From an uncultured bacterium (lineage in GTDB: Bacteria; Planctomycetota; UBA1135; GCA-002686595): a stretch of 45,069 nt of DNA. The stretch lies in contig CALJGV010000020.1 in NCBI GenBank assembly GCA_938075305.1, positions 1 through 45,069 of the forward strand, given 5' to 3'. Position numbers and translations under genes: made by a program. Under the pieces are notes generated by a model. It saw only the letters and a list, made by a program, of their open reading frames with translations, was not told where the DNA came from and ran no database searches. Of the stretch, positions 1 to 8,534 are shown one piece after another (position 1 is the stretch's first letter; each line of letters starts with the position of its first letter).

Positions 1-11
1 CGTCCCGGCTG

Positions 12-2177
12 ATGGCCCCCCTCTTCGCGGCTGCCACCGCGTTGGCCATCGCCGGGACCTCCTACGCTGGAGATCCCATCGTCTCCGGCGTCCAACGGGT
101 CGGCCAACCGACCACGATCCAATTCCAGGGCCCGGTGCTCGAGGAGGACACCCTCCCCGGGAGCGGCAACCCGTTCCTGGACTGGCGCGTGCTCTGCACG
201 ATCACCCAGCCGGATGCCAGCGAGGTGATCGTGCGGGGCTACTTTGCCGCCGACGGGGACGCCGCCAACTCCCACGCGACAGGAGGGGACCGCTGGAACG
301 TCATGTTCACCCCCTCCCAGGTCGGGCTTCACACCTTCGCTGTGACGCTCCACGAGGGAAGCGAGGTCGGGGTGGACCCGGACCCGGCCTCCGGGACCCC
401 CTACCTGGCTCCGGACTCATTCCACGGCCAGTCGGGCTCGTTCACGGTCGACACCCTGGACGCGCAGGCGCCCGGCTTCCTCGCCAAGGGGATGGCGCGC
501 TACGTGGGCGAGCACTTCCTGCGCTTCGACGATGGGTCGTACTTCCTGAAGGGTGGAACCAACAGCCCGGAGGACCTCCTGGCCTTCCGCGGCTTCGACG
601 ACACGGTCAACAAGCACCACTACACCCCACACGCGGACGACTGGCGGGTGGGTGACCCGGACTGGACCGACGACGAGGCAGATTCGGGGCGGAACCTGAT
701 CGGAGCGCTCAACTATCTCGCGGGCAAGGGGATGAACTCCGTGTACTTCTTGACGATGAACGTGCACGGCGACGGCGACAACGTCTGGCCGTGGACCGGG
801 CCCTACGAGTACCTCCAGTTCGATGTCAGCAAGCTCGCCCAGTGGGAGCTTGCCTTCTCCCACATGGACGCCTTGGGCATCCAGCTCCACGTCCTCACGC
901 AGGAGACCGAGAACGACCAGCTGCTCGACGGCGGCGACCTGGGGGTCGATCGCAAGCTCTACTACTGTGAGCTCATCTCTCGCTTCGGTCACCACAACTG
1001 CGTGAACTGGAACCTCGGCGAAGAGAACACCAATACCCACGCGCAACGCGTGGATTTTTGCAACTGGTTCGAGACCTGGGACCCCTACAGCCACCAGGTC
1101 GTGGTGCACCACTACCCGCACATGATGGAGCAGGTCTACCTCGGTCTCCTCGGTCAGGGCAACTTCCACGGAACGTCCCTGCAGCGCTGGCCCCACTCGG
1201 TCCACGAGGACACGAAGGAGTGGATCAACCTCTCCGCCGCCTCAGGTCAGCCGTGGGTCGTCTGCATGGACGAGCAGGGGCCGTACCAGGACGGGGTCGT
1301 CCCCGACGCGGTGGACTACAGCCACGATGAGATCCGCAAGGACTGCCTGTGGGGCAACCTCATGGGCGGCGGCGCCGGGGTGGAGTACTACTTCGGGTAC
1401 AGCCACGCCCACAGCGACCTGACCTGCGAGGACTGGCGCTCGCGAGACCGGATGTGGGACCTCACGGACCACGCCCTCCGGTTCTTCCGCGACTACCTGC
1501 CCTTCACGGAGATGCACCCGGCAGACCACCTGCTGAGCTCACCGGACGCCTGGTGCCTGGCGCTCGAGGGATCGACCTATGCGGTGTACCTGCCCGAGGG
1601 CGGCACCACGGACCTCGTGCTCAACGGAGGCTTCTACTCCGTCGAGTGGTACGACCCCCGGAACGGCGGCGCTCTGCAGACGGGCTCGGTGACCTCGATC
1701 GGTGGCCTCGGCCTCTCCTCCCTCGGGGAGCCTCCGGCCCTCCCGGGCCACGACTGGGTCGTCCTGGTTCGGGCACAGCAGCCCGAACTCGGGCTCGCCG
1801 TCGACTACGGCGTCGGCAAGATCTCCAGCGAGTTCGGGCTCCCGACCCTCACCCACAGCGGGGAGCCGAACGTGGGCGAGGTCTTCGAGCTCCACGCCCA
1901 CGGCGCCCTCAGCGGCACCTGGGGCATGCTCATGCACGGCCCCGGCCGCCTGGCCCACCCGTTCTTCGGCGGGACCCTGTGGATCAACGTGCCCATCACC
2001 CGCATCCAGCCCATCCTGCTCGACTCGAATGGGTCGGGCAGCTGGTTGATCTCCGTCGACCCCTCAATGGTCGGCGTCCAGCGGAACTACCAGCTCTGGT
2101 TCCGCGATCCGGCCCACCCGGACGGGACGGGCGTGGGCCTCTCCAGCGCCGTCGAGGTCACCTTTGGCGCGCACTGA
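12..2177 (+). CDS. Secreted DUF5060 / apiosidase-like glycoside hydrolase
   Basis: Probable exported polysaccharide-acting enzyme. Residues about 20-120 resemble DUF5060, a beta-sandwich common at the N-terminus of such hydrolases. Residues about 165-520 resemble the DUF4038-type TIM barrel, with WNLGEEN at 334-340 (Glu337/Glu338) and MDEQG (Glu421) as candidate acid/base and nucleophile. Residues about 525-600 resemble the collagen-binding-like domain that follows such barrels. The last 120 residues are a separate module ending in a QxWFRD motif that recurs in two other secreted proteins here. A hydrophobic leader ends near SYA, but it has no basic n-region. The frame stays open upstream to the window edge (Ser-Arg-Leu precede Met), so the true start may lie outside the window. 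Substrate cannot be read. It converges on the HlyD gene. The domain family is fairly secure; the catalytic residues are inferred by motif only. Confidence 0.8.
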   Translation: MAPLFAAATALAIAGTSYAGDPIVSGVQRVGQPTTIQFQGPVLEEDTLPGSGNPFLDWRVLCTITQPDASEVIVRGYFAADGDAANSHATGGDRWNVMFTPSQVGLHTFAVTLHEGSEVGVDPDPASGTPYLAPDSFHGQSGSFTVDTLDAQAPGFLAKGMARYVGEHFLRFDDGSYFLKGGTNSPEDLLAFRGFDDTVNKHHYTPHADDWRVGDPDWTDDEADSGRNLIGALNYLAGKGMNSVYFLTMNVHGDGDNVWPWTGPYEYLQFDVSKLAQWELAFSHMDALGIQLHVLTQETENDQLLDGGDLGVDRKLYYCELISRFGHHNCVNWNLGEENTNTHAQRVDFCNWFETWDPYSHQVVVHHYPHMMEQVYLGLLGQGNFHGTSLQRWPHSVHEDTKEWINLSAASGQPWVVCMDEQGPYQDGVVPDAVDYSHDEIRKDCLWGNLMGGGAGVEYYFGYSHAHSDLTCEDWRSRDRMWDLTDHALRFFRDYLPFTEMHPADHLLSSPDAWCLALEGSTYAVYLPEGGTTDLVLNGGFYSVEWYDPRNGGALQTGSVTSIGGLGLSSLGEPPALPGHDWVVLVRAQQPELGLAVDYGVGKISSEFGLPTLTHSGEPNVGEVFELHAHGALSGTWGMLMHGPGRLAHPFFGGTLWINVPITRIQPILLDSNGSGSWLISVDPSMVGVQRNYQLWFRDPAHPDGTGVGLSSAVEVTFGAH

Positions 2178-2188
2178 GTCCTGGGCGG

Positions 2189-2211
2189 GCCCTGCCGGTT
2201 TCCGGTAGGGC
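2189..2211 (+). terminator. Terminator-like hairpin after the glycosidase
   Basis: A 10-bp stem (one G-T pair) encloses a TTT loop, 12 nt past the stop codon. There is no T-tract, so rho-independent function is only probable. The rest of the 199-nt convergent gap holds a second hairpin and no gene. Confidence 0.5.
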
Positions 2212-2308
2212 TCCTCCACCACAATCGACCCTCGGCGCGTCTCTGGAACGACCCTCCTGCAAGTGAGCTGCTCGGTCGCCCTTCGCGCCGGCAGAGGCCG
2301 CCGCGGCA

Positions 2309-2331
2309 CACGCCCGGCCTCTCCGGGCGTG
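2309..2331 (-). terminator. Terminator-like hairpin after the HlyD gene
   Basis: A perfect 9-bp stem (CACGCCCGG with its complement) encloses a 5-nt loop, 46 nt beyond the minus-strand HlyD stop. It lacks a T-tract. Its position suits the end of the VTC-DUF4956-HlyD transcript. Confidence 0.45.
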
Positions 2332-2376
2332 GGGGGGCGCGCCGATACCGTTCCCCCAGGCCGTGGCGCGCGACCG

Positions 2377-3672
2377 TCAGGGCTGCTCGAGCTGGACGCC
2401 GAGCACCTCGCCCGGGATGAGCCCGAGCGCGGCCGGCGGTCGAACGATGAGCGTCCGACCGAACTCCGGCACCTGGGGCTGCCGCCAGAGGCGCGCGGGC
2501 AACTCCTCGACGCCGCGCCCGTACCCGACCACCTCCGCCGCGGCGACCTCCGCGGGTGAGGTGCGGCGGGAGAGCAGGACGACCTTGGGGGCGTCCTCCT
2601 CCGGCGCGGACGGCTCGGGGAGGAACACCGTCACATTGCGGGCGTCGGCAGCCTCGACCAGCGCCACCGTGCTGCCCGCGAGAAGGGCTTGCCCGGGGCG
2701 CGACTCGACGAGGCCCACCCGGCCGGCGATGGTCGCCGAGAGGGTCAGCCCGCCCTGTGCGAGGCGCAGGGCAGCGAGCTCCGCGCGCCGGATCTCCACT
2801 CGCTGCGTGAGGGCCACGATCGCCGCGTCATCCGCGACGCGAGCGGAGAGCTGGACCGCCTCCCTCGCCGCCACGGCGGGCGAGGGCGCCTGGAGGCCCT
2901 CGAGGATGCCGCGCGCACGATCGAGGCTGGCCACCGAGGCGGCTCGCTCCTCTTCCTGGGCCTCGAGGAGCTCGCGGTTTGCGGCCACCTGACCCAGGAG
3001 CGTGCGCTCCTCCAGTTCGAAGTCCTGCTTCTCGGCCGCGCGGCCGAATCCCTGGTCGACGAGGGGCGTGAGCCGCTCCGCCTGAACCCGGACCTGATCC
3101 GCCTTGAGCAGGTCCCGCTCGATCTCCACCTCGAGCGCGAGGATCGCCAGCCGACGCTCCCGCGCCTCGATCTGCAGGCGCCAGACCTCGTCTCGCACGC
3201 GGCTCCGGTTGGCCTGGCCGTCCTGGACGAGCTCGGTGTCGCTCTCGCCGATCGCCAGGAGGCGTTCGGCGGCGGCCAGGGCCTGAGAGGCGGCGAGCGC
3301 CGTGACGTCCGCCAGGACCGCCGCGAGCTGCTCCTCGGCCACGGAGAGCTGCGCCTCCAGGGGCCCGCTGTCGAGCCGCGCGATCGGGTCGCCGGGCTGG
3401 ACCTCGTCCCCCTCCTCGACGAGCACCGCTGCGAGCAGGCCCGCCTGGCCGAACGCGTGGGCCACCTCGGTCGCCGTGACGACCCCGACCAGCTGCGGGG
3501 TGGGCACCGCCGTCCCCGCCGCCCAGAGCCCGGTCAGCCCGAGCCCGATCCAAACGAGGAACTGACCAGGTCCGCGCATGAAGTCGCGCAACCGCAGCCC
3601 GATCGGCGTGGGGACGCGCTTCGGCAGCGGGGGCATCGCTTGATCTACGGTCGGTCGGTTCTCGGTCTCCAT
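2377..3672 (-). CDS. HlyD-type periplasmic adaptor (membrane fusion protein)
   Basis: Membrane fusion protein of 431 residues, last gene of a minus-strand operon. It has a cytoplasmic N-terminus and one membrane segment at about 37-55. A first biotinyl/lipoyl-like half (about 60-100, with GDEV and GDPIARLDS) follows, then a long alpha-helical coiled-coil hairpin rich in Ala, Glu, Arg and Leu (about 105-300). The second lipoyl half (about 308-345, with GRVGLVESRPGQ) and a beta-barrel tail complete it. Such proteins normally bridge an inner-membrane exporter to an outer-membrane channel. No ABC, RND or TolC partner lies next to it; its immediate neighbour is DUF4956, 12 nt upstream. Family assignment is firm; the transported substrate and partner are unknown. 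Confidence 0.85.
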   Translation of the reverse strand: METENRPTVDQAMPPLPKRVPTPIGLRLRDFMRGPGQFLVWIGLGLTGLWAAGTAVPTPQLVGVVTATEVAHAFGQAGLLAAVLVEEGDEVQPGDPIARLDSGPLEAQLSVAEEQLAAVLADVTALAASQALAAAERLLAIGESDTELVQDGQANRSRVRDEVWRLQIEARERRLAILALEVEIERDLLKADQVRVQAERLTPLVDQGFGRAAEKQDFELEERTLLGQVAANRELLEAQEEERAASVASLDRARGILEGLQAPSPAVAAREAVQLSARVADDAAIVALTQRVEIRRAELAALRLAQGGLTLSATIAGRVGLVESRPGQALLAGSTVALVEAADARNVTVFLPEPSAPEEDAPKVVLLSRRTSPAEVAAAEVVGYGRGVEELPARLWRQPQVPEFGRTLIVRPPAALGLIPGEVLGVQLEQP

Positions 3673-3684
3673 GGTGTCGCGCGA

Positions 3685-4401
3685 TCAGAGCTCGGCGTAA
3701 CGATCCCGCAGTACCAGGCTGGCCTCGACGACGCCCGGCGTCGCGCGAAGGTACTCGACCATCTCGCTGCCGCGATCGGGGTCACGGAGCCGGATCGCCG
3801 AGACCACCTCGACGCTCTCGTCCGAATCATGGGAGGTCATCTTCTCGATCCCTCGACAGAAGCGGCCCAGGACCACATCGATCCTAGCCAACGCAGCCTT
3901 CCACTCATCCCCACCAGATGCGCCCCTCCGCACCGCGTAGGTGACGTGGCCGTCGAAGCGCGTCTTGGAGCCGAAGGCGACGAGGTGGAGGTAGGTGACC
4001 ACGGACATGAGCGCTGCTCCGCCCACGAGCGCGATGCCGTAGCGCTGGGTCCCCGCCGCCATGCCGAGCACCAGGGAGAAGAACACGAAGACCGTGTCGC
4101 GCGTGTCCTTCAGGACGTTCCGGAAGCGGACGATGGCCAGGGCCCCGAGGAGCCCGAAGGCCGTGACGAGGCTGTCGCCGATGACGAAGATCAGCAGCGT
4201 GGCCCCCATGGTGAGGACCACCAGGGACTGCGTGAAGCCGCGCGAGTAAGAGAGGCCGTGGTGCGTGCGTTGGTACACCCAGGCCACGGCGAGGCCGATG
4301 AACGCCGCGATCATCAGCGACGCCAGGAGCGCGGAGACCCCGGAGGTGCCGGCCGCGCCGCCGGCGACCAGGCTGTCGATAGCCGAACGGAGCTCAGGCA
4401 T
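3685..4401 (-). CDS. DUF4956 multi-pass membrane protein
   Basis: Inner-membrane protein of 238 residues with four or five hydrophobic segments between about 20 and 145, then a soluble C-terminal domain of about 90 residues. The diagnostic stretch is GALAIVRFRNVLKDTRDT followed by a glycine-rich helix (about 85-118), typical of DUF4956. The family's biochemical role is not established to my knowledge; it is repeatedly found beside VTC-domain polyphosphate polymerases and CotH proteins. Its start overlaps the VTC gene end by 8 nt, so the two are almost certainly co-translated. The C-terminal part has a beta-alpha-beta look and could be a small regulatory or assembly domain. Family call is strong, function open. 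Confidence 0.85.
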   Translation of the reverse strand: MPELRSAIDSLVAGGAAGTSGVSALLASLMIAAFIGLAVAWVYQRTHHGLSYSRGFTQSLVVLTMGATLLIFVIGDSLVTAFGLLGALAIVRFRNVLKDTRDTVFVFFSLVLGMAAGTQRYGIALVGGAALMSVVTYLHLVAFGSKTRFDGHVTYAVRRGASGGDEWKAALARIDVVLGRFCRGIEKMTSHDSDESVEVVSAIRLRDPDRGSEMVEYLRATPGVVEASLVLRDRYAEL

Positions 4402-5191
4402 TGGGGAGCCTGAGGGGCTTCCGCGACTCGCTCAGGGCGTGCCGCAGCTGGGACTGGCGGGGTCGATAGAGGCTGCCCTGATCCATGGCGTGATCGAGGG
4501 AGAGCACGTACTTGGGGATGGACTCCCGGTTGATCTCCAGTTGATCGATGAGCCGCGTCGCCCAGGACGGGCACTGCTCCGAGAACTTCAGCTCGACGAT
4601 CGCGCCCTCGGTCGGCGTCCTCTCCCAGTCACGGTGCGCCTCCAGCGCGAGGTTCGACGTCGAGGTCATGGCGTGCTCGACCTCGGTGTCGATGGTGAAC
4701 CGCACGGGGTCGCCGTGGGCGGACTCGTAGGCCTCCCGCATGTACCGCACCCGGACCAGCGGTCGGGCGGCGAGCTCATCCAGGCGGAGCGCGAACTCGC
4801 TCGCCCCCTCCACGTCGGAGAGGGTCGTGGGACGTCCGTTGAGGACGGCCTCCGCCACCTCACGGCTCACGCGGGCGCGCGTCTTCCTCACGACGACGTT
4901 GGAGCGCTTCTTGACCTCGAGGAACACCGGCGAGCTCGGGTCGTCGTCATAGGCCCGCACGCGGAGCTTGAAGCGATTACGGTGCCCTTCCACGGTGGTT
5001 CGGTAGAGCTCCAGCCCTTCACCATCCAGGTAGAGGCTGACGATCGGGTATCGACTGTCCGAGCTCTTCCGAGCGAAGTGGTCGGGGCGAACAAAGGGCC
5101 GCACCATCGCTCGGATCGACGGCAGAAGCCTCGTCGGAACGAAGTACTTCCACTCATATCGAGAGGTGAGTGTGCGGTCGTTTTGGGACAT
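4394..5191 (-). CDS. VTC-domain polyphosphate polymerase
   Basis: Single VTC domain of 265 residues, related to the catalytic tunnel of yeast Vtc4, which makes polyphosphate from ATP. Charged residues expected to line the tunnel can be placed by eye: Lys15 (RYEWKYF), Arg77 and Arg79 (KLRVR), Lys94 and Lys103, Arg139/Arg142 (RYMREAY), Arg154, Glu190 with Lys192 (VELKF) and Lys217 (IPKYV). All the basic positions and the metal-binding Glu seem present, so an active enzyme is likely. There is no SPX domain and no membrane helix; membrane attachment would come through the overlapping DUF4956 gene. It is first in the operon, divergent from a CotH gene. Residue equivalence to Vtc4 is hand alignment, not computed. 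Confidence 0.85.
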   Translation of the reverse strand: MSQNDRTLTSRYEWKYFVPTRLLPSIRAMVRPFVRPDHFARKSSDSRYPIVSLYLDGEGLELYRTTVEGHRNRFKLRVRAYDDDPSSPVFLEVKKRSNVVVRKTRARVSREVAEAVLNGRPTTLSDVEGASEFALRLDELAARPLVRVRYMREAYESAHGDPVRFTIDTEVEHAMTSTSNLALEAHRDWERTPTEGAIVELKFSEQCPSWATRLIDQLEINRESIPKYVLSLDHAMDQGSLYRPRQSQLRHALSESRKPLRLPNA

Positions 5192-5319
5192 CTCCAGGCT
5201 GCTCGGGGAAGATGAGCTCGAGAGAGAATTTACAGTATATTGAGGGCTCGTGAGCGAGCGCCGGGTCGTCCTTCGAGCGTCGTCTCGAATTCCCTACTCC
5301 CCACGAAGGGGCGCCTGCA
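5192..5319. promoter_or_regulatory. Divergent control region between VTC operon and CotH gene
   Basis: This 128-nt gap is the only space for promoters of both the VTC operon and the first CotH gene. Within it, 5227-5242 is a conspicuous AT-rich island (contains TTTACA and TATATT) in otherwise GC-rich sequence. The spacing of these elements does not make a standard sigma-70 promoter. Shared regulation is inferred from layout only. Confidence 0.4.
5305..5311 (+). promoter_or_regulatory. Ribosome binding site supporting a GTG start
   Basis: GAAGGGG lies 8 nt before the GTG at 5320. This favours GTG over the ATG at 5341, because only the longer leader has an Arg in its n-region. Confidence 0.5.
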
Positions 5320-8300
5320 GTGCTTGGTCTCCGTTGGAACATGGTCGCATCGATCGCGGCCGTCGCCGTCTCGCTCACTGGAGCCGTATCCGCTCAGCAG
5401 CCGATCCTCACCGAGTTTCTCGCCAGAAACGACGTAGGGATCCAGGACGAGGACAACGAGCGCAACGACTGGATCGAGATCCACAACCCCTCGGCGTCGG
5501 CACTCAACCTCGGCGGGTGGCGGCTGACGGACGATGACGGGGACCTGAGCAAATGGGTTCTCCCATCGCAGACCCTCGGCCCCGGCGAGTTCCTCGTGGT
5601 CTTCGCCTCCGGCAAGGACCGCGCCGTGGCCGGGCAACCCCTCCACACCAACTTCCGGCTCTCTGCGGGCGGGGAGTACCTCGCCCTCGTGAGTCCGGTG
5701 GGGCTGATCGCCACCCAGTTCTCCCCCACCTTCCCGGCGCAGACCGCCGACGTCTCCTACGGATACGAATCGGACCTCGTCACGCTGGCGTTCTTCGACC
5801 CCCCCACACCGGGCGCAGCCAACGGTGGCGGTGGAGGCGGCGCCCCCCTGGACCCGGTGACCTTCTCTCGCTCCCCCGGGTTCGAGTCCGGACCGGTTGT
5901 GCTGGGGCTGCAACACCCCTCCCCGGGTGCCACCATCCGCTACACCCTGGACGGACGGGAACCCACCAACCAGGACCCCGCCTACGCGTCCCCCCTGCTC
6001 CTCACCGAGACAACGACCCTCCGGGCCCGCGCCTTCAGGAGCAACGCGCTCCCCTCGCCCGTCTCCTCGGGCTCCTGGATCTTCCAGGGCCTCGTCGAGG
6101 ACCAGGATCTGTCGACCGCCTTGGGGCGGGGCCTGCCCTCCGAGTGGATCGACCAGGCCGGCATCAACTGGAACCTCGGCGGCAGCCGCCCCGGCGCCTG
6201 GTACGGCCTGGACGACCTCGTGACGGCCCCCTACACCCCCGAACAGGTGCAGTCGGCCCTCGACGCGATCCCCTCTCTCTCCCTCCAGATGCACCCCGAC
6301 GACCTGTTCGGGTTCATGGTCCCGTCGGGCCTCCTGGGGATCTACGCCAACTCGACCGAGGAGGGGGAGGCCTGGGAGCGGCCGTGCTCGCTGGAGTGGC
6401 TGGACCCGGACAGCGGGCTCCAGTTCCAGATCGACTGCGGGGTGAGCATCCAAGGGGGGACGAACACCGGCACGATCAAGCGCAGCCAGCTCTCCATGGC
6501 GCTCAAGTTCAAGACCGAGTTCGGCCCCTCCAAGCTCGAGCACAAGGTGTTCGAGGACTCCGCGCTGGAGCGCTTTGACTACCTCGTCCTCGACTGCACG
6601 AGCCAGCTCTCCATCAACGGTCCCGCCGGCTCGACCACCAAGATCCACGCCCAGGAGACCCGCGACCAGTTCGCGGCCCAATCCCACCAGGACATGGAGC
6701 ACCCCTCGCCCCATGGCCGCTGGGTGCACATCTATCTCAACGGCCTCTACTGGGGCGTGCTGCACCTCCACGAGCGACCGGACGAGCGCTTCGCGGCCGC
6801 CTACGGTGGTGGAGACCCCGAGGAGTACGACTGGATCAAGCGCGGGAACGTCGCGGCCGGAAACAACAACCCCGTGGGGGGCGCGGCGCCCGGTCTCTGG
6901 AAGGAGGTGCGTGACATCGTCGCCACCGGGGTCGCGCCGGGCCAGCAATGGCAGGGAGAGGACGCGTACCAGGCGCTGGTCGACCGGGTCGACCTCGTGA
7001 ACTACGCGGACTACATGCTGATGAACTGGTACGTGGGCAACACGGACTGGCCCCACAACAACTGGATGGCCACCGCCCACGCGCGAAACTCGGCGGACCC
7101 CGCAGACGTGAACCCCGACGGCCGCTTCAGGTTTCACAACTGGGACGCGGAGGCCACCCTTTACTGGGGTGGCGCGGTCACTGCCGTGAACGACGGGTTC
7201 TGGGACCGAACTGGCCTGCAGTCTGGAAGCCCGGCCAACGTCAACTTCATCCACTCGGCTGCCCTCGCCCACCCCGACTACCGCGTGCTCCTCGCGGACC
7301 GCGCGCAGCTCCACCTGCTCACCCCCGGCGGCTCGCTCTGGGTGGAGCCCGGCTTCGACGTGATCGGGACCCCCTACGACCCCTCCTTCCCCGAACGGAA
7401 CGTCCCCGCGACCCGCTACCACGACATCGCGACGGAGCTGGGTCCGGCCGTGCTCATGGAGTACGCACGCTGGGGCAACTACTTCGAGACCCCTGGGCAA
7501 TTCAACCTGACGGACTGGGTGGTGGAACGGGACCGGCTGCTGAACGACTTCTTCCCCATCCGTAGCCAGGTGCTGCTCCAGCAGCTGCTCGCCGCCACGC
7601 CCCAGCTCTTTCCCTCCATCTCGGCGCCCTCCCCGTCCCGGCCGCCGGGCCGCTACCGAGACGGCGCTCCCTTGACCCTCTCCAGCTCCGCCCCGGTCTA
7701 CTACACCGTGGACGGGTCGGACCCGCGCCTGCCCCTCGGGGCGGTCAACCCGGCCGCCCGCGCCGCGGCGGGGCCGATCCCCCTCCCCCGCGGCACCTCG
7801 AGGATCCAGGCCCGGGCCTTCGACGGCACCCAGTGGAGCCCGCCCTTCTCAGGGACATACTGCTCCGGCTGCCGCGTGCGCATCAACGAGGTCCAGAGCG
7901 CGAACTCTCGAACGGTGGCGGACCCCGCCGGCCAGTTCGAGGACTGGTTCGAGCTGCGCAACCTGACGGACACCCCGCTGGACCTCGGGGGCTTCCACCT
8001 GACGGACGACCCCGAGGACCCGACCAAGTTCGAGATCCCCGCCGGCGTCTCCATCCCGGCCAAGGGCTACCTCCTGTTCTGGGCAGACGACGACGTCTCC
8101 CAGGGGCCGACGCACGTCAACTTCAGGCTCTCGTCGAACGGAGACTTCCTCGGCCTCTCAGGGCCGGGTGAGCTCTCGCGGGTGCCGTTCGATTCGACGC
8201 CGATCCCCTCGCTGCGCGACGACCACAGCTACGCGCGAACCCAGGATGGGCGCGGGCCCTTCGCGCGAACGGCCCGTCCGACGCCCGGTGCCCGGAACGT

Positions 8301-8325
8301 CGCGGGCCAGGCCACGCCCCAGTAA
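5320..8325 (+). CDS. Secreted CotH kinase-like protein with two lamin-tail domains
   Basis: Exported protein of 1001 residues. The order is: signal peptide (to about 27, VSAQQ), lamin-tail domain (about 28-165), Gly-rich linker, chitobiase C-terminal-like beta domain (about 190-255, TIRYTLDGREPT), CotH domain (about 300-745), a second chitobiase-like domain (about 770-845, VYYTVDGSDP) and a second lamin-tail domain (about 850-990). CotH proteins are atypical protein kinases; the expected acidic active-site residues are Asp576 (GNTDWPHNN) and Asp609 (HNWDAEA). Together these suggest an extracellular kinase or a surface-adhesion protein with a CotH fold. It is divergent from the VTC/DUF4956/HlyD operon. 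The GTG start at 5320 has a binding site; ATG 5341 is the alternative. Kinase activity is inferred from the family. Confidence 0.85.
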   Translation: MLGLRWNMVASIAAVAVSLTGAVSAQQPILTEFLARNDVGIQDEDNERNDWIEIHNPSASALNLGGWRLTDDDGDLSKWVLPSQTLGPGEFLVVFASGKDRAVAGQPLHTNFRLSAGGEYLALVSPVGLIATQFSPTFPAQTADVSYGYESDLVTLAFFDPPTPGAANGGGGGGAPLDPVTFSRSPGFESGPVVLGLQHPSPGATIRYTLDGREPTNQDPAYASPLLLTETTTLRARAFRSNALPSPVSSGSWIFQGLVEDQDLSTALGRGLPSEWIDQAGINWNLGGSRPGAWYGLDDLVTAPYTPEQVQSALDAIPSLSLQMHPDDLFGFMVPSGLLGIYANSTEEGEAWERPCSLEWLDPDSGLQFQIDCGVSIQGGTNTGTIKRSQLSMALKFKTEFGPSKLEHKVFEDSALERFDYLVLDCTSQLSINGPAGSTTKIHAQETRDQFAAQSHQDMEHPSPHGRWVHIYLNGLYWGVLHLHERPDERFAAAYGGGDPEEYDWIKRGNVAAGNNNPVGGAAPGLWKEVRDIVATGVAPGQQWQGEDAYQALVDRVDLVNYADYMLMNWYVGNTDWPHNNWMATAHARNSADPADVNPDGRFRFHNWDAEATLYWGGAVTAVNDGFWDRTGLQSGSPANVNFIHSAALAHPDYRVLLADRAQLHLLTPGGSLWVEPGFDVIGTPYDPSFPERNVPATRYHDIATELGPAVLMEYARWGNYFETPGQFNLTDWVVERDRLLNDFFPIRSQVLLQQLLAATPQLFPSISAPSPSRPPGRYRDGAPLTLSSSAPVYYTVDGSDPRLPLGAVNPAARAAAGPIPLPRGTSRIQARAFDGTQWSPPFSGTYCSGCRVRINEVQSANSRTVADPAGQFEDWFELRNLTDTPLDLGGFHLTDDPEDPTKFEIPAGVSIPAKGYLLFWADDDVSQGPTHVNFRLSSNGDFLGLSGPGELSRVPFDSTPIPSLRDDHSYARTQDGRGPFARTARPTPGARNVAGQATPQ

Positions 8326-8463
8326 CGGGTCCGCCGGAGCCCGCAAATACGCTTCCGGGGGGACGAGGGCTCCAGAGGCACGGGAGCGCGGGCAGATTGT
8401 CTGTCGCCCGTCCCATCGTGCGAATCTAGGGGGGATGTGCGCCCGACGGCGCAACTCGCCCGA

Positions 8464-8493
8464 CGCGGGGCGGAGTCACTCTTTTGCCCCGCG
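8464..8493. promoter_or_regulatory. Hairpin upstream of second CotH gene
   Basis: A perfect 8-bp inverted repeat (CGCGGGGC and its complement) with a 14-nt loop lies 41 nt before the ATG at 8535, within the 209-nt gap between the CotH genes. It could terminate the first gene or structure the leader of the second. The gap shows no open frame worth calling. Confidence 0.3.
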
Positions 8494-8534
8494 GTACGAT
8501 GACGCCCCCCGGCTCTCTCCCCTGATCTCTCTCC

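Noticed and set aside
5227..5242. Possible sigma-70 promoter in the AT-rich island
   Set aside because: TTTACA and TATATT are separated by only one base, so they cannot serve as -35 and -10 of one promoter; reported only as an AT-rich control region.
5230..7500. Open frame of 756 codons antisense to the first CotH gene
   Set aside because: Val/Gly/Arg/His-rich composition of a GC-rich shadow frame; the opposite strand encodes clear CotH and lamin-tail domains.
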